Positions 9,535 to 19,516 are shown, counted from the stretch's first letter. The stretch: 64,000 nucleotides of DNA from Varibaculum timonense_A (GCF_027694345.1 NZ_JAQEVU010000004.1:124001-188000); one strand, 5' to 3'. The notes: generated by a model from the letters alone, not told the origin. Translations and numbers: made by a program.

Positions 9535-10527
9535 ATGTCAGCAGTTCTATCAACATCTGCCCGGCTGCCGCTGCCGGCGACCAATTCCCCAACTTGTTTA
9601 CTCTGGGGATTTCCACCTGCGCAGCTAAAGTTTCTATCGCAAATGATTTCCCTTGCCAGTTTTCGGGCTACCACTGCGGTTTTGCCTAAAAGTAGCCAGA
9701 TAAGCCTTGCGATTGCACCTCCTGAAGCTAATCTAGGATTTTTACCCCCTAAGCTAGCTGTAATTAGGGCAGATTTCTCTCACCATGCTGCGCCATTACC
9801 AGGGGTTTTCCAGCTTCCTTGTGAACTAAACTCTTTTTTAGCTCGGGTGGATTACCTTTGCTATCCTCCTAAAGCTAACTGCATTAACGTTTTCGGTTTG
9901 ACAGCGGGTGCTGGCTGTTCTTCGGTTGCTTTCGGACTGGCTAACACTGCCACTAACTCGGTATATGTGGATGCTAGCAGCAGCGATCCCCAGGATTCTC
10001 CCTCCGGTTATTCTCCTGGGTTACGCCGTCTAGGTTTTCCCGCAATCCCTGAATTTTCGTCTATTAGTATCGAGGGTGACCTGCTAGTTTCGCGTCTAGG
10101 TCAGGTTTTACCTCGGGTAGGCAGAACTCGCTTTCTTAGCCTAGGCAGCCGAAATCCGCGACATATCGCCTATATAAGTTCACTACTTTCTCGTGCGTTT
10201 TCACTGGTTATTTGGGATTGGGGTCAGCTTAAATCTGAGGATTTAAGCCCGGGAGTTACTGGAAAGAACCTGGTGATAGCTGATTATCGCCACGCTTCAG
10301 AAAATCGCTACTACCTGCGCTTACTTCGCCAAACTGATGTGCTAATAGTTACTAACCGCGCCCCCAAGAAATTCTTTCTATCAAAATCAAGGTCAGGGAA
10401 CCTCTCCTTAACTAACTGCCGCGAACTTAAACATATTCAACGGCAAGGTTTAGGGCTCGCCTGGACTGGTGGTTTCCAAAACCAGGTAACTCGGCTGCTA
10501 CAAACGATTCTTGAGGACGCGCAATGA
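9535..10527 (+). CDS. CpaE/Ssd-like MinD-family protein of a Tad locus
   Basis: About 330 residues. Position and the sequence NVFGLTAGAGCSSVAFGLAN match the CpaE/Ssd proteins that head actinobacterial Tad operons and are thought to localise the pilus machine. The nucleotide-binding loop is deviant: TAGAGCSS in place of KGGVGKT, with no Lys, so ATPase activity is doubtful. The N-terminal ~110 residues are poorly conserved. ATG at 9535 or the adjoining GTG at 9532 follows GGGGGTGG. The stop overlaps the start of tadA by four bases (ATGA), indicating translational coupling. Confidence 0.75.
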   Translation: MSAVLSTSARLPLPATNSPTCLLWGFPPAQLKFLSQMISLASFRATTAVLPKSSQISLAIAPPEANLGFLPPKLAVIRADFSHHAAPLPGVFQLPCELNSFLARVDYLCYPPKANCINVFGLTAGAGCSSVAFGLANTATNSVYVDASSSDPQDSPSGYSPGLRRLGFPAIPEFSSISIEGDLLVSRLGQVLPRVGRTRFLSLGSRNPRHIAYISSLLSRAFSLVIWDWGQLKSEDLSPGVTGKNLVIADYRHASENRYYLRLLRQTDVLIVTNRAPKKFFLSKSRSGNLSLTNCRELKHIQRQGLGLAWTGGFQNQVTRLLQTILEDAQ

Positions 10528-11744
10528 GCTCTTTTCAAAACCTGGGCTTGCGTATCCGTAACGCTCTTTTTACTTCTCCTGACCATGACGCCCAAAATCC
10601 TGATTTACGGCTACAAATCGCCGAGGGGCATTCCCCAGTTGAGGTAGTTCGCACCGGAAGTGCTCCCACTGCCGGAATGAGTCATCTAATTTCCGATTTG
10701 GCGAATATAAATGCTGAACTTGCTGGTTTTGGACCCCAGCTTGCTCCCTTGATTCAAGATCCCTCAGTCACAGACATTTTAATCAATGGACCATCTGAGG
10801 TTTGGGTTGATAGTGGCAGCGGTCTAAACAAGACTACACTTAACTTCGGCTCTGCTCCTAAGTTGCGATCCTTGGCAGTTAGATTAGCGGGGGCAGCGGG
10901 AAAACGCCTAGATGATGCGGCGCCGATTGCCGACGGCACGCTGCCTGGCGGGATTCGTCTACATGCAGTATTACCTCCCCTCGCGGTTCCCTATCCGGTT
11001 ATTTCTTTACGTTGTCCCAGGGCAAGGGGGCTTAACTTTGGTCAGCTAGTTAAATCCCGAACCGTTTCGGCAGCATTAGTGCCGGTAATAACCGCGTTGG
11101 TTAAACGGCGTGCCTCCTGTTTTATCTCAGGCGCTACTGGCAGCGGGAAAACCACCTTGCTGTCTGCTCTGCTCGAAATGGTGCCTGCGAATCAGCGAAT
11201 CGTGTGTATCGAAGAAGTATCTGAGCTTTTCCCCTCCCATCCTCATCTAATTCATCTGCAAGAGCGCCAAGCCAATGTGCAGGGAGCGGGAGCCGTTCCT
11301 ATGTCGCAGCTGGTGCGGGCAGCTATGCGGATGCGACCTGACCGTATTGTTTTGGGGGAATGTCGAGGTGCAGAGGTTCGTGAGGTGCTGTCGGCGATGA
11401 ACACCGGACATGAGGGCACCTGGGCTACGGTTCATGCCAATGCGGTCACAGATGTGCCTGCACGCCTGGTGGCACTGGGAGCCTTGGCTTTAATGCCGGA
11501 ATCAACTATTGGGGCGCAGGTCGTGGCGGGAATAGATGCGTTTTTGCAGATTCGTCGCTGTAGCGAGCAGGGGAGAACCAGGCGCTATATTTCGGAGATT
11601 GGAATTCCCTTTTGGGATAGAGGACGGCTAGCTGCCGGTTTAGCCTTGCAGGTTAGTCCCGCCGGGAATTTACTGCGTGGGGAGTATTGGCGCGAGTTAT
11701 CAGCGCTAATCGATATCAATCTTGAGAACCTACCGGAGGTATAA
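10524..11744 (+). CDS. tadA: TadA/CpaF-type secretion ATPase
   Basis: Hexameric ATPase of the GspE/VirB11 superfamily that powers Flp/Tad pilus assembly at the inner face of the membrane. The 406-residue protein shows ITDILINGPSEVWVD-like N-terminal features, Walker A GATGSGKTTLL, the Asp-box region VCIEEVSELFP, Walker B RPDRIVLGECRGAEVREVL and the His-box HEGTWATVHAN. All catalytic boxes are intact. It overlaps cpaE upstream and the TadB-like gene downstream, so it is the second gene of a four-gene operon. Confidence 0.92.
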   Translation: MSSFQNLGLRIRNALFTSPDHDAQNPDLRLQIAEGHSPVEVVRTGSAPTAGMSHLISDLANINAELAGFGPQLAPLIQDPSVTDILINGPSEVWVDSGSGLNKTTLNFGSAPKLRSLAVRLAGAAGKRLDDAAPIADGTLPGGIRLHAVLPPLAVPYPVISLRCPRARGLNFGQLVKSRTVSAALVPVITALVKRRASCFISGATGSGKTTLLSALLEMVPANQRIVCIEEVSELFPSHPHLIHLQERQANVQGAGAVPMSQLVRAAMRMRPDRIVLGECRGAEVREVLSAMNTGHEGTWATVHANAVTDVPARLVALGALALMPESTIGAQVVAGIDAFLQIRRCSEQGRTRRYISEIGIPFWDRGRLAAGLALQVSPAGNLLRGEYWRELSALIDINLENLPEV

Positions 11745-12427
11745 TGAACTGGCAAACCACTACTTTTCTTGCTGTTTTATTGTTTCTGATGGCTTTACCT
11801 TGGCATCTGCCAGATGCTGTAAATCCGATTAATCCCACTCCTAAAAGCATTCTACTTACCGGGGTAGCTAATCTCTGCCAGCATTGTCGTTCCTCCTTTT
11901 TGCGCCGCTTTAATCCCAAACCTCAGCTGGCTGCGGCAGTAATTGAGGTAGCTAGCCGTCTAAATGCCGGGTCAGATTCTGAAAGTGCCTGGTTAAAAAC
12001 TTTGCCTCGTCACGGCTTCGACCCTCCTGCCAGTGCTAATGCTAGCGATTTGGAGGCAGCAATTAAGCCCCATTTAACCAGTTGGGAAAGGAATTCTTTA
12101 ACTGGTCTACTAGCTGCTGTGCGCTTTTCACAGGCGCTTGGCGCGCCCCTATCACAGGTACTCACCGGTTGCGCTGACTCGCTCACTGAAGCATCTCGCG
12201 CCGCCCGTGCCCGCAAAGTTGCTTTGACCGCACCGAAAACCTCCGCCCTGATACTCGGATTCTTACCTTTAGGAGGAATTGCTCTGGGTGTCCTCTTGGG
12301 AGCTAATCCCTTGGCAGCAATTTTTTCTGGTGGTCTAGCCACGATTAGTGCGCTGGGCGGGGTTATCGCCTTACTGTCAGGGATGTTTTGGATGTTTCGT
12401 CTAGTTTCCCAAGCTGAAAAGGCATAG
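11744..12427 (+). CDS. TadB-like type II secretion F-domain protein
   Basis: 227 residues with the helical GspF/T2SSF-type core (RFSQALGAPLSQVLTGCADSL at mid-protein) between an N-terminal membrane segment and two C-terminal ones (ALILGFLPLGGIALGVLLGA and a last helix). This is a short TadB; full-length family members are often near 300 residues. It forms the inner-membrane platform for Tad pilus assembly with the next gene product. Its ATG overlaps the tadA stop by one base. Confidence 0.8.
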   Translation: MNWQTTTFLAVLLFLMALPWHLPDAVNPINPTPKSILLTGVANLCQHCRSSFLRRFNPKPQLAAAVIEVASRLNAGSDSESAWLKTLPRHGFDPPASANASDLEAAIKPHLTSWERNSLTGLLAAVRFSQALGAPLSQVLTGCADSLTEASRAARARKVALTAPKTSALILGFLPLGGIALGVLLGANPLAAIFSGGLATISALGGVIALLSGMFWMFRLVSQAEKA

Positions 12428-12429
12428 TC

Positions 12430-12966
12430 ATGTTTTATCTAGGCATCTGGTTTTTCCTGGGCGCTCTACCTTGGTTTTTACCGGAAAAACCCCAAAATGC
12501 CACCAGCGTAACCCCAAACGCCCCAAAACGGATTAGCACCCTCGACCCGGCAGTTATTCTAGATTTAGCAAGTGCGGGTCTAGCTGCTGGTTCTTCAATT
12601 CCACGGGTTCTTAGCGCCCTAGCTATTGCCTGTGAAGAGCCTCGCCTAACGCAGGTTTCCAAGGCGCTCCTATTTGGGGTGAGCTGGAATGATTCCTGGT
12701 CTTTACTGCTGAAAGAAAAAGCTAGTCCCGAGTGGGCAAGCTATTTATCTCAGGCGCTGGAGCCAGCCTGGAAAGATGGGGTTGCCCCTGATGCACTGCT
12801 AAAAGGAAGCGGAATCAGAGTACGTGCCAACCGTGAGCAGCGCGCTCGGCAAGCGGCTCAAAAGCTATCAGTCCACCTGGTAATTCCCTTGGGAATATGC
12901 CAATTACCGGCATTTATCCTCCTTGGGATAGTGCCGGTAATCTTGGCGGGACTGGAAAAAATCTAG
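12430..12966 (+). CDS. TadC-like inner-membrane platform protein
   Basis: 178 residues, hydrophobic at both ends with a T2SSF-type middle (LDLASAGLAAGSSIPRVLSAL and a RANREQRARQAAQKLSVHLV stretch followed by a last membrane helix). Homologous in style to TadB and by position TadC. It begins two bases after the TadB-like stop. The operon ends here: the next gene is convergent and its stop lies three bases away, so no Flp pilin, TadE or TadF gene follows. Confidence 0.75.
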   Translation: MFYLGIWFFLGALPWFLPEKPQNATSVTPNAPKRISTLDPAVILDLASAGLAAGSSIPRVLSALAIACEEPRLTQVSKALLFGVSWNDSWSLLLKEKASPEWASYLSQALEPAWKDGVAPDALLKGSGIRVRANREQRARQAAQKLSVHLVIPLGICQLPAFILLGIVPVILAGLEKI

Positions 12967-12969
12967 CTG

Positions 12970-14451
12970 TTAGTTACTAGATTCTTTATTGACCCCGGTA
13001 GTTGCTTGACCGCCTTGGGTTTTCGCAACTTCGTCTAGCTCGTCCTCATTCAGCGCTAAACCGGCACTTACCAGCGACTGATTACGTTCCCTGGCCACCG
13101 CGTCATAGTCTAATTGGCTCTTCATTCGACCTTGGGCAATATCAATCACCAAACCGATAGCCAACATTAAGAACGAGGGAATCAACCAACCCAAACCTAG
13201 GGATGCCATCGGGATAGTGTTATCAATCCATTGAGTAACTTGTGCAGCAACCTGTGAACCCTCAAACAGACCACAGGCAGCCTTTATCCCATCGAACAGA
13301 CCGAATGCTGCTGCCACCCATACCGAAAGCCGGTAAGCCCAAAACATATGCCCCGGAATGAAAATATCCAGTAAACAGGTAACTACCAGCATGATTGTTA
13401 TCGGGTAGCAGAACATCATTACCGGGATTATCGCATCCAAAAGTGACTTCAAACCTAAGTTTGCAATCGCTAAAGAAACCAGCACATGTAAAATCACCCA
13501 AACCGGACGAGATACCCGGGGGAATAGTCCCTGGAAGAACTGGGTTGATGCCTCGATTAGACCGATGGCAGTAGTTAGACAGGCCAAAATAGCAATTGCG
13601 CCCAAAACTATCCGACCGGTAGAACCGAACAGGTATTGGGCGGCAAATGCCAGACCTTCACCGCCATCTTTAACTTCTGGATTAAGTCGTCCTACCCGCG
13701 AACCTACCATCGACAAGCCGAAGTAGATTATCCCCAGGAAGAATGCTGCAATCACTCCCGAGAACGCAGTTACCTTGAAAAGCTGCCTGCCGGGCTGGAA
13801 TCCTTTATGTCGCAAAGCGCGAATAATCACCACGCCGAACACGAAAGATGCAATCGCGTCTAGAGTGCCGTAGCCATCAAATACACCTTTCAAGGTGGGG
13901 TTAGAAGCATATTTTTCAATCGGAGCTGCCTCCGAGGGAGACATGGTGGCTACCGCCGCAATAATCATTACTGCCAACAAAACAAGCAGCGCCGGAGTGA
14001 GCAGACCGCCAATCCGGTCAAGCACGTTGCGGGGATTTAGACACAAGAAACCGGCGATTCCGAAGAAAACCAGGGTATAAACAAATAACCAAAGGTGCGA
14101 ATCACCAGCAGCTGCCTGAAAAGACATGGAATAGGAGGCAGCACCAGTACGCGGAATCGCATATAGCATTCCGGTGGACAAGAAGATTAACCAGCAGTAA
14201 ATCAATCCGGGATAGTGCGAGATGCGTTCAATAATCCCCAGCACCCCTGAAGATGAGGTTGCGGCGGCAATCATCCCTGCCATCGGCAGCAACACACCCG
14301 TAAGCATAAAACCAACAGTCGCCGGTACTTGCTCAACCCCGGATTCTACCCCGATCATTACCGGGAAAATCAGGTTTCCAGCCCCAAAGAACATGGCGAA
14401 TAATGCCAGCCCGGTCACCACCACACTGCGAACACTTGTTTTGCTATTCAT
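12970..14451 (-). CDS. brnQ: Branched-chain amino acid carrier, BrnQ/LIVCS family
   Basis: Na+- or H+-coupled symporter for Leu, Ile and Val. About 493 residues with about twelve hydrophobic segments. The first helix carries the family signature LALFAMFFGAGNLIFP, and a second conserved stretch IIRALRHKGF follows in the middle. The frame extends to 14499, but the upstream start would add a basic 16-residue peptide before the first helix; ATG 14451 with a GGAG motif upstream is the more natural start. Convergent with tadC and transcribed away from the 14609 gene. Confidence 0.92.
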   Translation of the reverse strand: MNSKTSVRSVVVTGLALFAMFFGAGNLIFPVMIGVESGVEQVPATVGFMLTGVLLPMAGMIAAATSSSGVLGIIERISHYPGLIYCWLIFLSTGMLYAIPRTGAASYSMSFQAAAGDSHLWLFVYTLVFFGIAGFLCLNPRNVLDRIGGLLTPALLVLLAVMIIAAVATMSPSEAAPIEKYASNPTLKGVFDGYGTLDAIASFVFGVVIIRALRHKGFQPGRQLFKVTAFSGVIAAFFLGIIYFGLSMVGSRVGRLNPEVKDGGEGLAFAAQYLFGSTGRIVLGAIAILACLTTAIGLIEASTQFFQGLFPRVSRPVWVILHVLVSLAIANLGLKSLLDAIIPVMMFCYPITIMLVVTCLLDIFIPGHMFWAYRLSVWVAAAFGLFDGIKAACGLFEGSQVAAQVTQWIDNTIPMASLGLGWLIPSFLMLAIGLVIDIAQGRMKSQLDYDAVARERNQSLVSAGLALNEDELDEVAKTQGGQATTGVNKESSN

Positions 14452-14608
14452 TCCTTGTATTCTCCACTCTAACTTGTTAAACCTTTTTAGTTTTACCAAG
14501 CTCAGCTAGGATTCATAATTATCTTTCGCCATTTGATACTGCGCTAATATGTGTTAAGCAGTATTTTCGGTTTATAACTGTGCGCAGTTTTACAAATGAA
14601 CAGGTGAG

Positions 14609-15310
14609 GTGAGGTGTTTGCAGATAGAAGCGCAGCTTTCTCCGCTAGATGAGTATTTTCAGCGTCTATCCGCACTGCTCGCACCGACCCCTATCTTGCG
14701 CCGAAACCAAATAGTTAAAGCCGTACGCTCCACAGTTCGCGAATTAGAGGAAACCGCTGCCCTGCCTCGGCTCTACACCTATGAGCAGCTGGAAGCCTAT
14801 CTGGGGAGCCCCGACCAGGTAGTTGCGATAGCGGAAGCTGATTTAACCGTAATTAAAGCCGGGAATGGTTTCCAGGTTATTCAAGCGGCAGATAGTATGG
14901 CTAATGGCGCTTCCAACTGGGGAAAGGCTGCTGCCCGGGTTCGGATTGAGGATGCACAGCTGCTACGTAAATACGGCGACCTGATGGGATGGGGCGAAAA
15001 TACTCCTCCCGCTCCCGTAAAACCAGATTACATAGATACCAAACTGGAATCTTTAGTTAAGTCACCGCGTGCTCGCCACGGACTTTTCACCTACTTTTTA
15101 CCCCTGGCTTTCGGTATTTCCTCTATCGCTACCGCGCTGTTTGTACCCCTCGGGTTTTTCCTGGGAATATTCGGTTTGTCAGTGACGATTTATTTGTGGC
15201 GTAAACACGTTCGCCCAGTTTGGCCACGAGTGTTTTGTACTTTAGCGGCTCTATTTGCAATCGTTTGTACCCTGGTGGCAACTTTACGTTTGCTTGGATA
15301 TGGCTCTTAA
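14609..15310 (+). CDS. Hypothetical membrane protein
   Basis: 233 residues. The N-terminal ~150 residues are soluble and helical (DEYFQRLSALLAPTPILRRN; RSTVRELEETAALPRLYTYE), then two to three transmembrane helices (FTYFLPLAFGISSIATALFV, LGFFLGIFGLSVTIYLW, VFCTLAALFAIVCTLVATL). The soluble part has the feel of the helical DUF1700/HAAS-type region found before membrane segments in PadR-associated proteins, but I cannot assign it. The start is ambiguous: GTG 14609 or TTG 14618 can both use the purine-rich AGGTGAGGTGAGG leader. No clear operon partner. Confidence 0.65.
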   Translation: MRCLQIEAQLSPLDEYFQRLSALLAPTPILRRNQIVKAVRSTVRELEETAALPRLYTYEQLEAYLGSPDQVVAIAEADLTVIKAGNGFQVIQAADSMANGASNWGKAAARVRIEDAQLLRKYGDLMGWGENTPPAPVKPDYIDTKLESLVKSPRARHGLFTYFLPLAFGISSIATALFVPLGFFLGIFGLSVTIYLWRKHVRPVWPRVFCTLAALFAIVCTLVATLRLLGYGS

Positions 15311-15425
15311 GCTGACAGCTTTTAACCCGCAGCCCCTGGCAGAGCCCGCAGCCTTTACCAACTTTCCTTATTGCAGGAAGCTGTCTCCCGTGCCGTGCCA
15401 CACTTTTGTTTTAGCTCTTGCGCCC

Positions 15426-16412
15426 CTAGTGGGTAGCCGCTTCCCTGCGTAGCGCCGCGACCTCGGATAATACAATCCCGGTCGCTACCGCAGCGTTCAA
15501 AGATTCAACTTGGGAAGAAATCTCAATTCGGGTAAGCAGGTCGCAGTTCTCTTTTACCAAACGGGAAATCCCGCCGCCCTCAGCTCCGGTTACCAGTGCT
15601 AACGGCCCGTCAGCCAAGTCAGATTCGCGTACCGAGGACGTGCCAGCGCCGTCCAGTCCCATTACGAAACAGCCGCGCTCTTTACATTGGTTAATGGCGT
15701 TCACCAGGTTAGATACCCGCGCAATCGGTAGGCGCGCCGCAGCTCCGGCGGAGGCTTTCCAGGCGGTTACGTTCATAGTGGCACTGCGCCGCAGTGGGAT
15801 TACTACCCCACTGGCCCCAAAAGCGGCCGCGCTACGCACAATAGCGCCCAGATTGTGAGGATCGGTAACCCCATCTAATAGGACGATTAACGGCGGGGTA
15901 GCGTTGTTTTCGGCATTTTCAAACAAATCTTCTAAGTCGCTGTATGCAAACTCGGGAACTTCTATCGCTACCCCTTGGTGAACCGCTCCCTCGGTAGCTA
16001 AGTCCAAGTCAGAGCGGGGGACTTCCACAATTGGGGAGCCTTGGGCACTTGCCTTGGAAAGCAGGAGCGATAGTTTCTTATTTGCCGCCAGATTTCCTGC
16101 CACAAACACCCGGCTCACCGGCATATCTGATTGCAGAGCCTCCAATACCGGGTTACGTCCCGCGACCAATTGGTGACCGCGGCGCACATGGATTAGGGAA
16201 CGTTTGGCACGCGCCTTGCGTTGAGCTGCCTGCGTTTCTTCGCGCCGCTCTTTTTGGATACGGGCGCGATAGGCGGCATGGTAAGGGCGATTTTCGGCTT
16301 TCGGGGTTGGTCCTTTTGCCCGTAAACCGCGTTTAGGTCCGCCACTGCCTTTGGGAGCACCTTTCTTGTCGGTACGTTTTAGTCTTCCGTGATGATCTCC
16401 GCGAACTGCCAT
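15426..16412 (-). CDS. rlmB: 23S rRNA 2'-O-methyltransferase RlmB/TrmH family
   Basis: SPOUT-class RNA ribose methyltransferase. 328 residues: a strongly basic N-terminal extension of about 80 residues, typical of actinobacterial members, then the SpoU substrate-binding domain (VAGRNPVLEALQSDMPVSRVFV) and the knotted methylase domain with ILLDGVTDPHNLGAIVRSAAA-type motif 1, VTGAEGGGISRLV (motif 2) and SLNAAVATGIVLSE (motif 3). It starts ten bases after the cysS stop on the same strand. cysS-rlmB is the usual actinobacterial pair, supporting RlmB (G2251) over other paralogues; target base is inference. Confidence 0.93.
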   Translation of the reverse strand: MAVRGDHHGRLKRTDKKGAPKGSGGPKRGLRAKGPTPKAENRPYHAAYRARIQKERREETQAAQRKARAKRSLIHVRRGHQLVAGRNPVLEALQSDMPVSRVFVAGNLAANKKLSLLLSKASAQGSPIVEVPRSDLDLATEGAVHQGVAIEVPEFAYSDLEDLFENAENNATPPLIVLLDGVTDPHNLGAIVRSAAAFGASGVVIPLRRSATMNVTAWKASAGAAARLPIARVSNLVNAINQCKERGCFVMGLDGAGTSSVRESDLADGPLALVTGAEGGGISRLVKENCDLLTRIEISSQVESLNAAVATGIVLSEVAALRREAATH

Positions 16413-16422
16413 ATTACAAACC

Positions 16423-17868
16423 TTAACTTAAATGCCAAGTGGAGCCGCCAGCTCCGTCCTCAATAATTATTCCCGCCGCGCCTAAGCGGTCACGAATCCC
16501 GTCCGCGCGCGCCCAATCCTTTTCTTTGCGCGCCTGAACTCGCTGTTCCAACTGGTCAGTAACGAGTTTTTCTAAAGCAGCAGCGGCGGCAGAATCGTTT
16601 CCGCCGTCAGTTTCCCGCCACTGCGCAGATAGTGGATCTAGCCCCAATATCTCTAGCATGGCGCGAATCTGGATGGCTACCTTTGCGCCTTCGCCAGTTT
16701 TCCCGCTATCAAATGCGGTATTAGCTTGTTTGATTTTCTCGTGTATCACCGCTTGAGCAGCCGCGATATTTAAATCATCGTCCATAGCTTCGCAAAAAGC
16801 CTCCGGGAGGGGGGTTGCTGCTAACTCTGGGGCACTGGCCTCAGCAACCTCGGGCGCTGCCTGGGTAAAACGCGCCAGGGAAGAAGCAAACTTATTCCAA
16901 GTTTCGCCTGCCTGTTCCAAGGTTTCTGGGGAATACTCCACGGTGGAACGGTAGTGGGTAGTCCCTAAGGCGAGCCGCAACACCGCTGCCGGGGTGGTTT
17001 TCAAAATCTCCGAAACCACCAGGGAATTCCCCAGCGATTTTGACATTTTTTCGCCCTTAATGGTTACCCAGGCGTTATGCATCCAGTATTTTGCGAATGG
17101 CCAACCGGCACCGTGAGATTGTGCCTGTTCATTTTCATGATGGGGGAAACGCAGGTCAATTCCGCCCCCGTGAATATCGAAGGCTTCGCCCAGATAGCGC
17201 CGGGACATTGCCGAGCACTCTAAATGCCAGCCGGGACGACCTTTGCCCCAGGGGGAATCCCATTTAGCAGTCTCGGGTTCGCTGTCTTTTGCTGCCTTCC
17301 AGAGGGCGAAGTCCCGCGAATCGCGTTTTCCCGCCTCGGTTTGGTTATCGATCTGGCTCTCGTCCTCGGTAGTTCGCATATCGGAGAGCTTTTGCCGGGT
17401 CAGCGAGCCGTAGTCTTTGAGGGATTTAACATCAAAATAGACGTTTCCATTCCCATCACTATAGGCGTGACCAGCATCTATGAGACGCTGGGTGAGGGCG
17501 ATTTGTTCAGGAATCTGCCCGGTGGCGCGCGGTTCATAGGTCGGGGGCAGCACCCCGAGGGCGCGATAGGCGGCCGCGAATTCTTGCTCGAAGCGGTACG
17601 CCCATGCCCACCAGGGCCAGCCAGCCTCGGCGGATTTATTCAAGATTTTGTCGTCAATATCGGTAACGTTACGCACATAGGTAACCTGATAACCGCTGCG
17701 GCGCAGCCACCGAATGAGCACGTCAAACGCAATTGCCGAACGCACGTGTCCTATATGGGGAGAGCCTTGCACAGTTGCGCCACATAAATAAATGCCCACG
17801 TGTCCGGCTTTTACCGGTTCAAAGTCCACGATGCGGTGACGGGCAGAATCATATATCCGAAGGCTCAT
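16423..17868 (-). CDS. cysS: Cysteinyl-tRNA synthetase
   Basis: Charges tRNA-Cys in the cytosol. The 481-residue product has the class I signature in YLCGATVQGSPHIGH near residue 28-42 (first Zn ligand Cys in the same stretch), the other Zn ligands in HLECSAMS and FPHHENE, and KMSKSLGN. A full C-terminal helical domain and anticodon-binding region follow, which separates it from MshC of mycothiol synthesis. First gene of a cysS-rlmB operon, divergent from purA across about 217 bases. Confidence 0.97.
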   Translation of the reverse strand: MSLRIYDSARHRIVDFEPVKAGHVGIYLCGATVQGSPHIGHVRSAIAFDVLIRWLRRSGYQVTYVRNVTDIDDKILNKSAEAGWPWWAWAYRFEQEFAAAYRALGVLPPTYEPRATGQIPEQIALTQRLIDAGHAYSDGNGNVYFDVKSLKDYGSLTRQKLSDMRTTEDESQIDNQTEAGKRDSRDFALWKAAKDSEPETAKWDSPWGKGRPGWHLECSAMSRRYLGEAFDIHGGGIDLRFPHHENEQAQSHGAGWPFAKYWMHNAWVTIKGEKMSKSLGNSLVVSEILKTTPAAVLRLALGTTHYRSTVEYSPETLEQAGETWNKFASSLARFTQAAPEVAEASAPELAATPLPEAFCEAMDDDLNIAAAQAVIHEKIKQANTAFDSGKTGEGAKVAIQIRAMLEILGLDPLSAQWRETDGGNDSAAAAALEKLVTDQLEQRVQARKEKDWARADGIRDRLGAAGIIIEDGAGGSTWHLS

Positions 17869-18085
17869 AGCCCCATGCTATCGGCAAGCAGCCTTAGGGT
17901 AGAACTTTCTCTGCCCGGTTTCCCAGAACGCGTCCTCGCCTTTTCCGCTCTCTCAAGTTTCATCTACCGCACCATGGCTACCAACTTCAGGGCAAGATAG
18001 ATAAACTCGGATAGTAAGTGTGCAAGGCTGCCGGGTAAATCTAGCCAGCAGCCTTGCAAAAATCCTTATTCGAGAGGAATAGTTC

Positions 18086-19372
18086 ATGCCCGCACTGATT
18101 GTTGTCGGAGCCCAATGGGGAGACGAAGGAAAGGGTAAAGTCACCGACCTGGTCGGTCAGAGCGTGGATTGGGTGGTGAAATTTAACGGCGGCAATAACG
18201 CTGGTCACACCATTGTAGTAGGGGATCAAAAATTTGGTTTACATCTTATCCCCGCCGGCATTCTCTCGCCTACCGTCACCCCGGTTATCGGTAATGGGGT
18301 GGTTGTTGATTTAGAGGTAATGTTTGCGGAAATCAAAATGCTCGAAGATGCTGGGGTGGATTGTTCTCGGCTGCGCATCTCCGCTAATGCTCATATTATT
18401 CCGCCTTACAACAAGGTCATGGATGGACTGGCAGAACGGTCTTTGGGTGAACGCAAGATTGGCACTACCGGTCGAGGGATTGGTCCTACCTATGCGGATA
18501 AGATGAACCGGGTAGGGCTGCGGATTCAGGATTTATTTGACGAATCGATTTTGCGGCAAAAAGTTCGCTCCGCTTTGTCGGGTAAAAACTTTGTGATTGA
18601 AAAACAGTTCTCAGAGAACCCCATCGACCCGGAAGCTATTTCCGACCAGCTGCTTTCTTATGTCGAGAGAGTGCGTCCTATGGTTTTTGATTGCACTAAA
18701 GAGCTAAACCTGGCGTTAAATCGCGGGGAAACCGTGCTCTTAGAGGGCGGTCAGGCCACGATGCTCGATATTGATCATGGGACTTACCCCTTTGTTACTT
18801 CTTCTTCTTGCACCGCCGGTGGTGCGTGTTCAGGAGCGGGGATTGGACCGACCCGCATTGACCGGGTGATTGGAATCGCTAAGGCTTACACGACTCGGGT
18901 TGGGGAAGGTCCTTTCCCGACAGAGCTTTTTGGTCAAGAGGGCGACGACTTACGTCAGGCGGGCGGGGAGTTCGGGGTAACTACCGGCAGACCACGTCGC
19001 ACCGGTTGGTTTGATTCGGTGGTTGCTCGCTATGCTGCTCGGGTTAATGGGCTTACTGATTTGGTAATCACCAAGTTAGATGTGCTTTCGCGCTATGAGC
19101 AGATTCCAGTATGTGTAGCCTACGATGTAGACGGTCAGCGCTTTGATGATTTACCTGCTGATCAGACTTCTTTCCATCACGCCCAGCCGATTTATGAAAT
19201 GCTGCCTGGCTGGAAAGAAGATATTACCGGTTGCCAGACTTTTGCGGATTTGCCTGTTAAGGCTCGCGACTACATCCTGCGTTTAGAGGAACTGTCTGAG
19301 TGTCGTATCAGTGTAATCGGGGTAGGTGCTGACCGCTCTGCAACTATTGTGCGGCACGAGTTGCTGGATTAG
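18086..19372 (+). CDS. purA: Adenylosuccinate synthetase
   Basis: First committed step from IMP to AMP: joins aspartate to IMP using GTP. 428 residues, normal length. The N-terminus VVGAQWGDEGKGKVTDLV is the GTP-binding P-loop with the catalytic Asp, and NGGNNAGHT carries the catalytic His. KIGTTGRGIGPTYADK and the C-terminal GVGADRSATI are also conserved. AGAGGA precedes ATG 18086. Divergent from cysS; no operon partner. Confidence 0.98.
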   Translation: MPALIVVGAQWGDEGKGKVTDLVGQSVDWVVKFNGGNNAGHTIVVGDQKFGLHLIPAGILSPTVTPVIGNGVVVDLEVMFAEIKMLEDAGVDCSRLRISANAHIIPPYNKVMDGLAERSLGERKIGTTGRGIGPTYADKMNRVGLRIQDLFDESILRQKVRSALSGKNFVIEKQFSENPIDPEAISDQLLSYVERVRPMVFDCTKELNLALNRGETVLLEGGQATMLDIDHGTYPFVTSSSCTAGGACSGAGIGPTRIDRVIGIAKAYTTRVGEGPFPTELFGQEGDDLRQAGGEFGVTTGRPRRTGWFDSVVARYAARVNGLTDLVITKLDVLSRYEQIPVCVAYDVDGQRFDDLPADQTSFHHAQPIYEMLPGWKEDITGCQTFADLPVKARDYILRLEELSECRISVIGVGADRSATIVRHELLD

Positions 19373-19516
19373 TTCGATTAACTTTAGGCAGTAATCTGCT
19401 TATCTGATAGCGCACAAAGTGACTTTTTCCAGGTTACGCGGCGCGGTTAGCTCCGATAATAGTCCGCGTATTCTATTGTGGGGTTGTATAGACTGCACAA
19501 TTTCGTTGGAGGTCAG

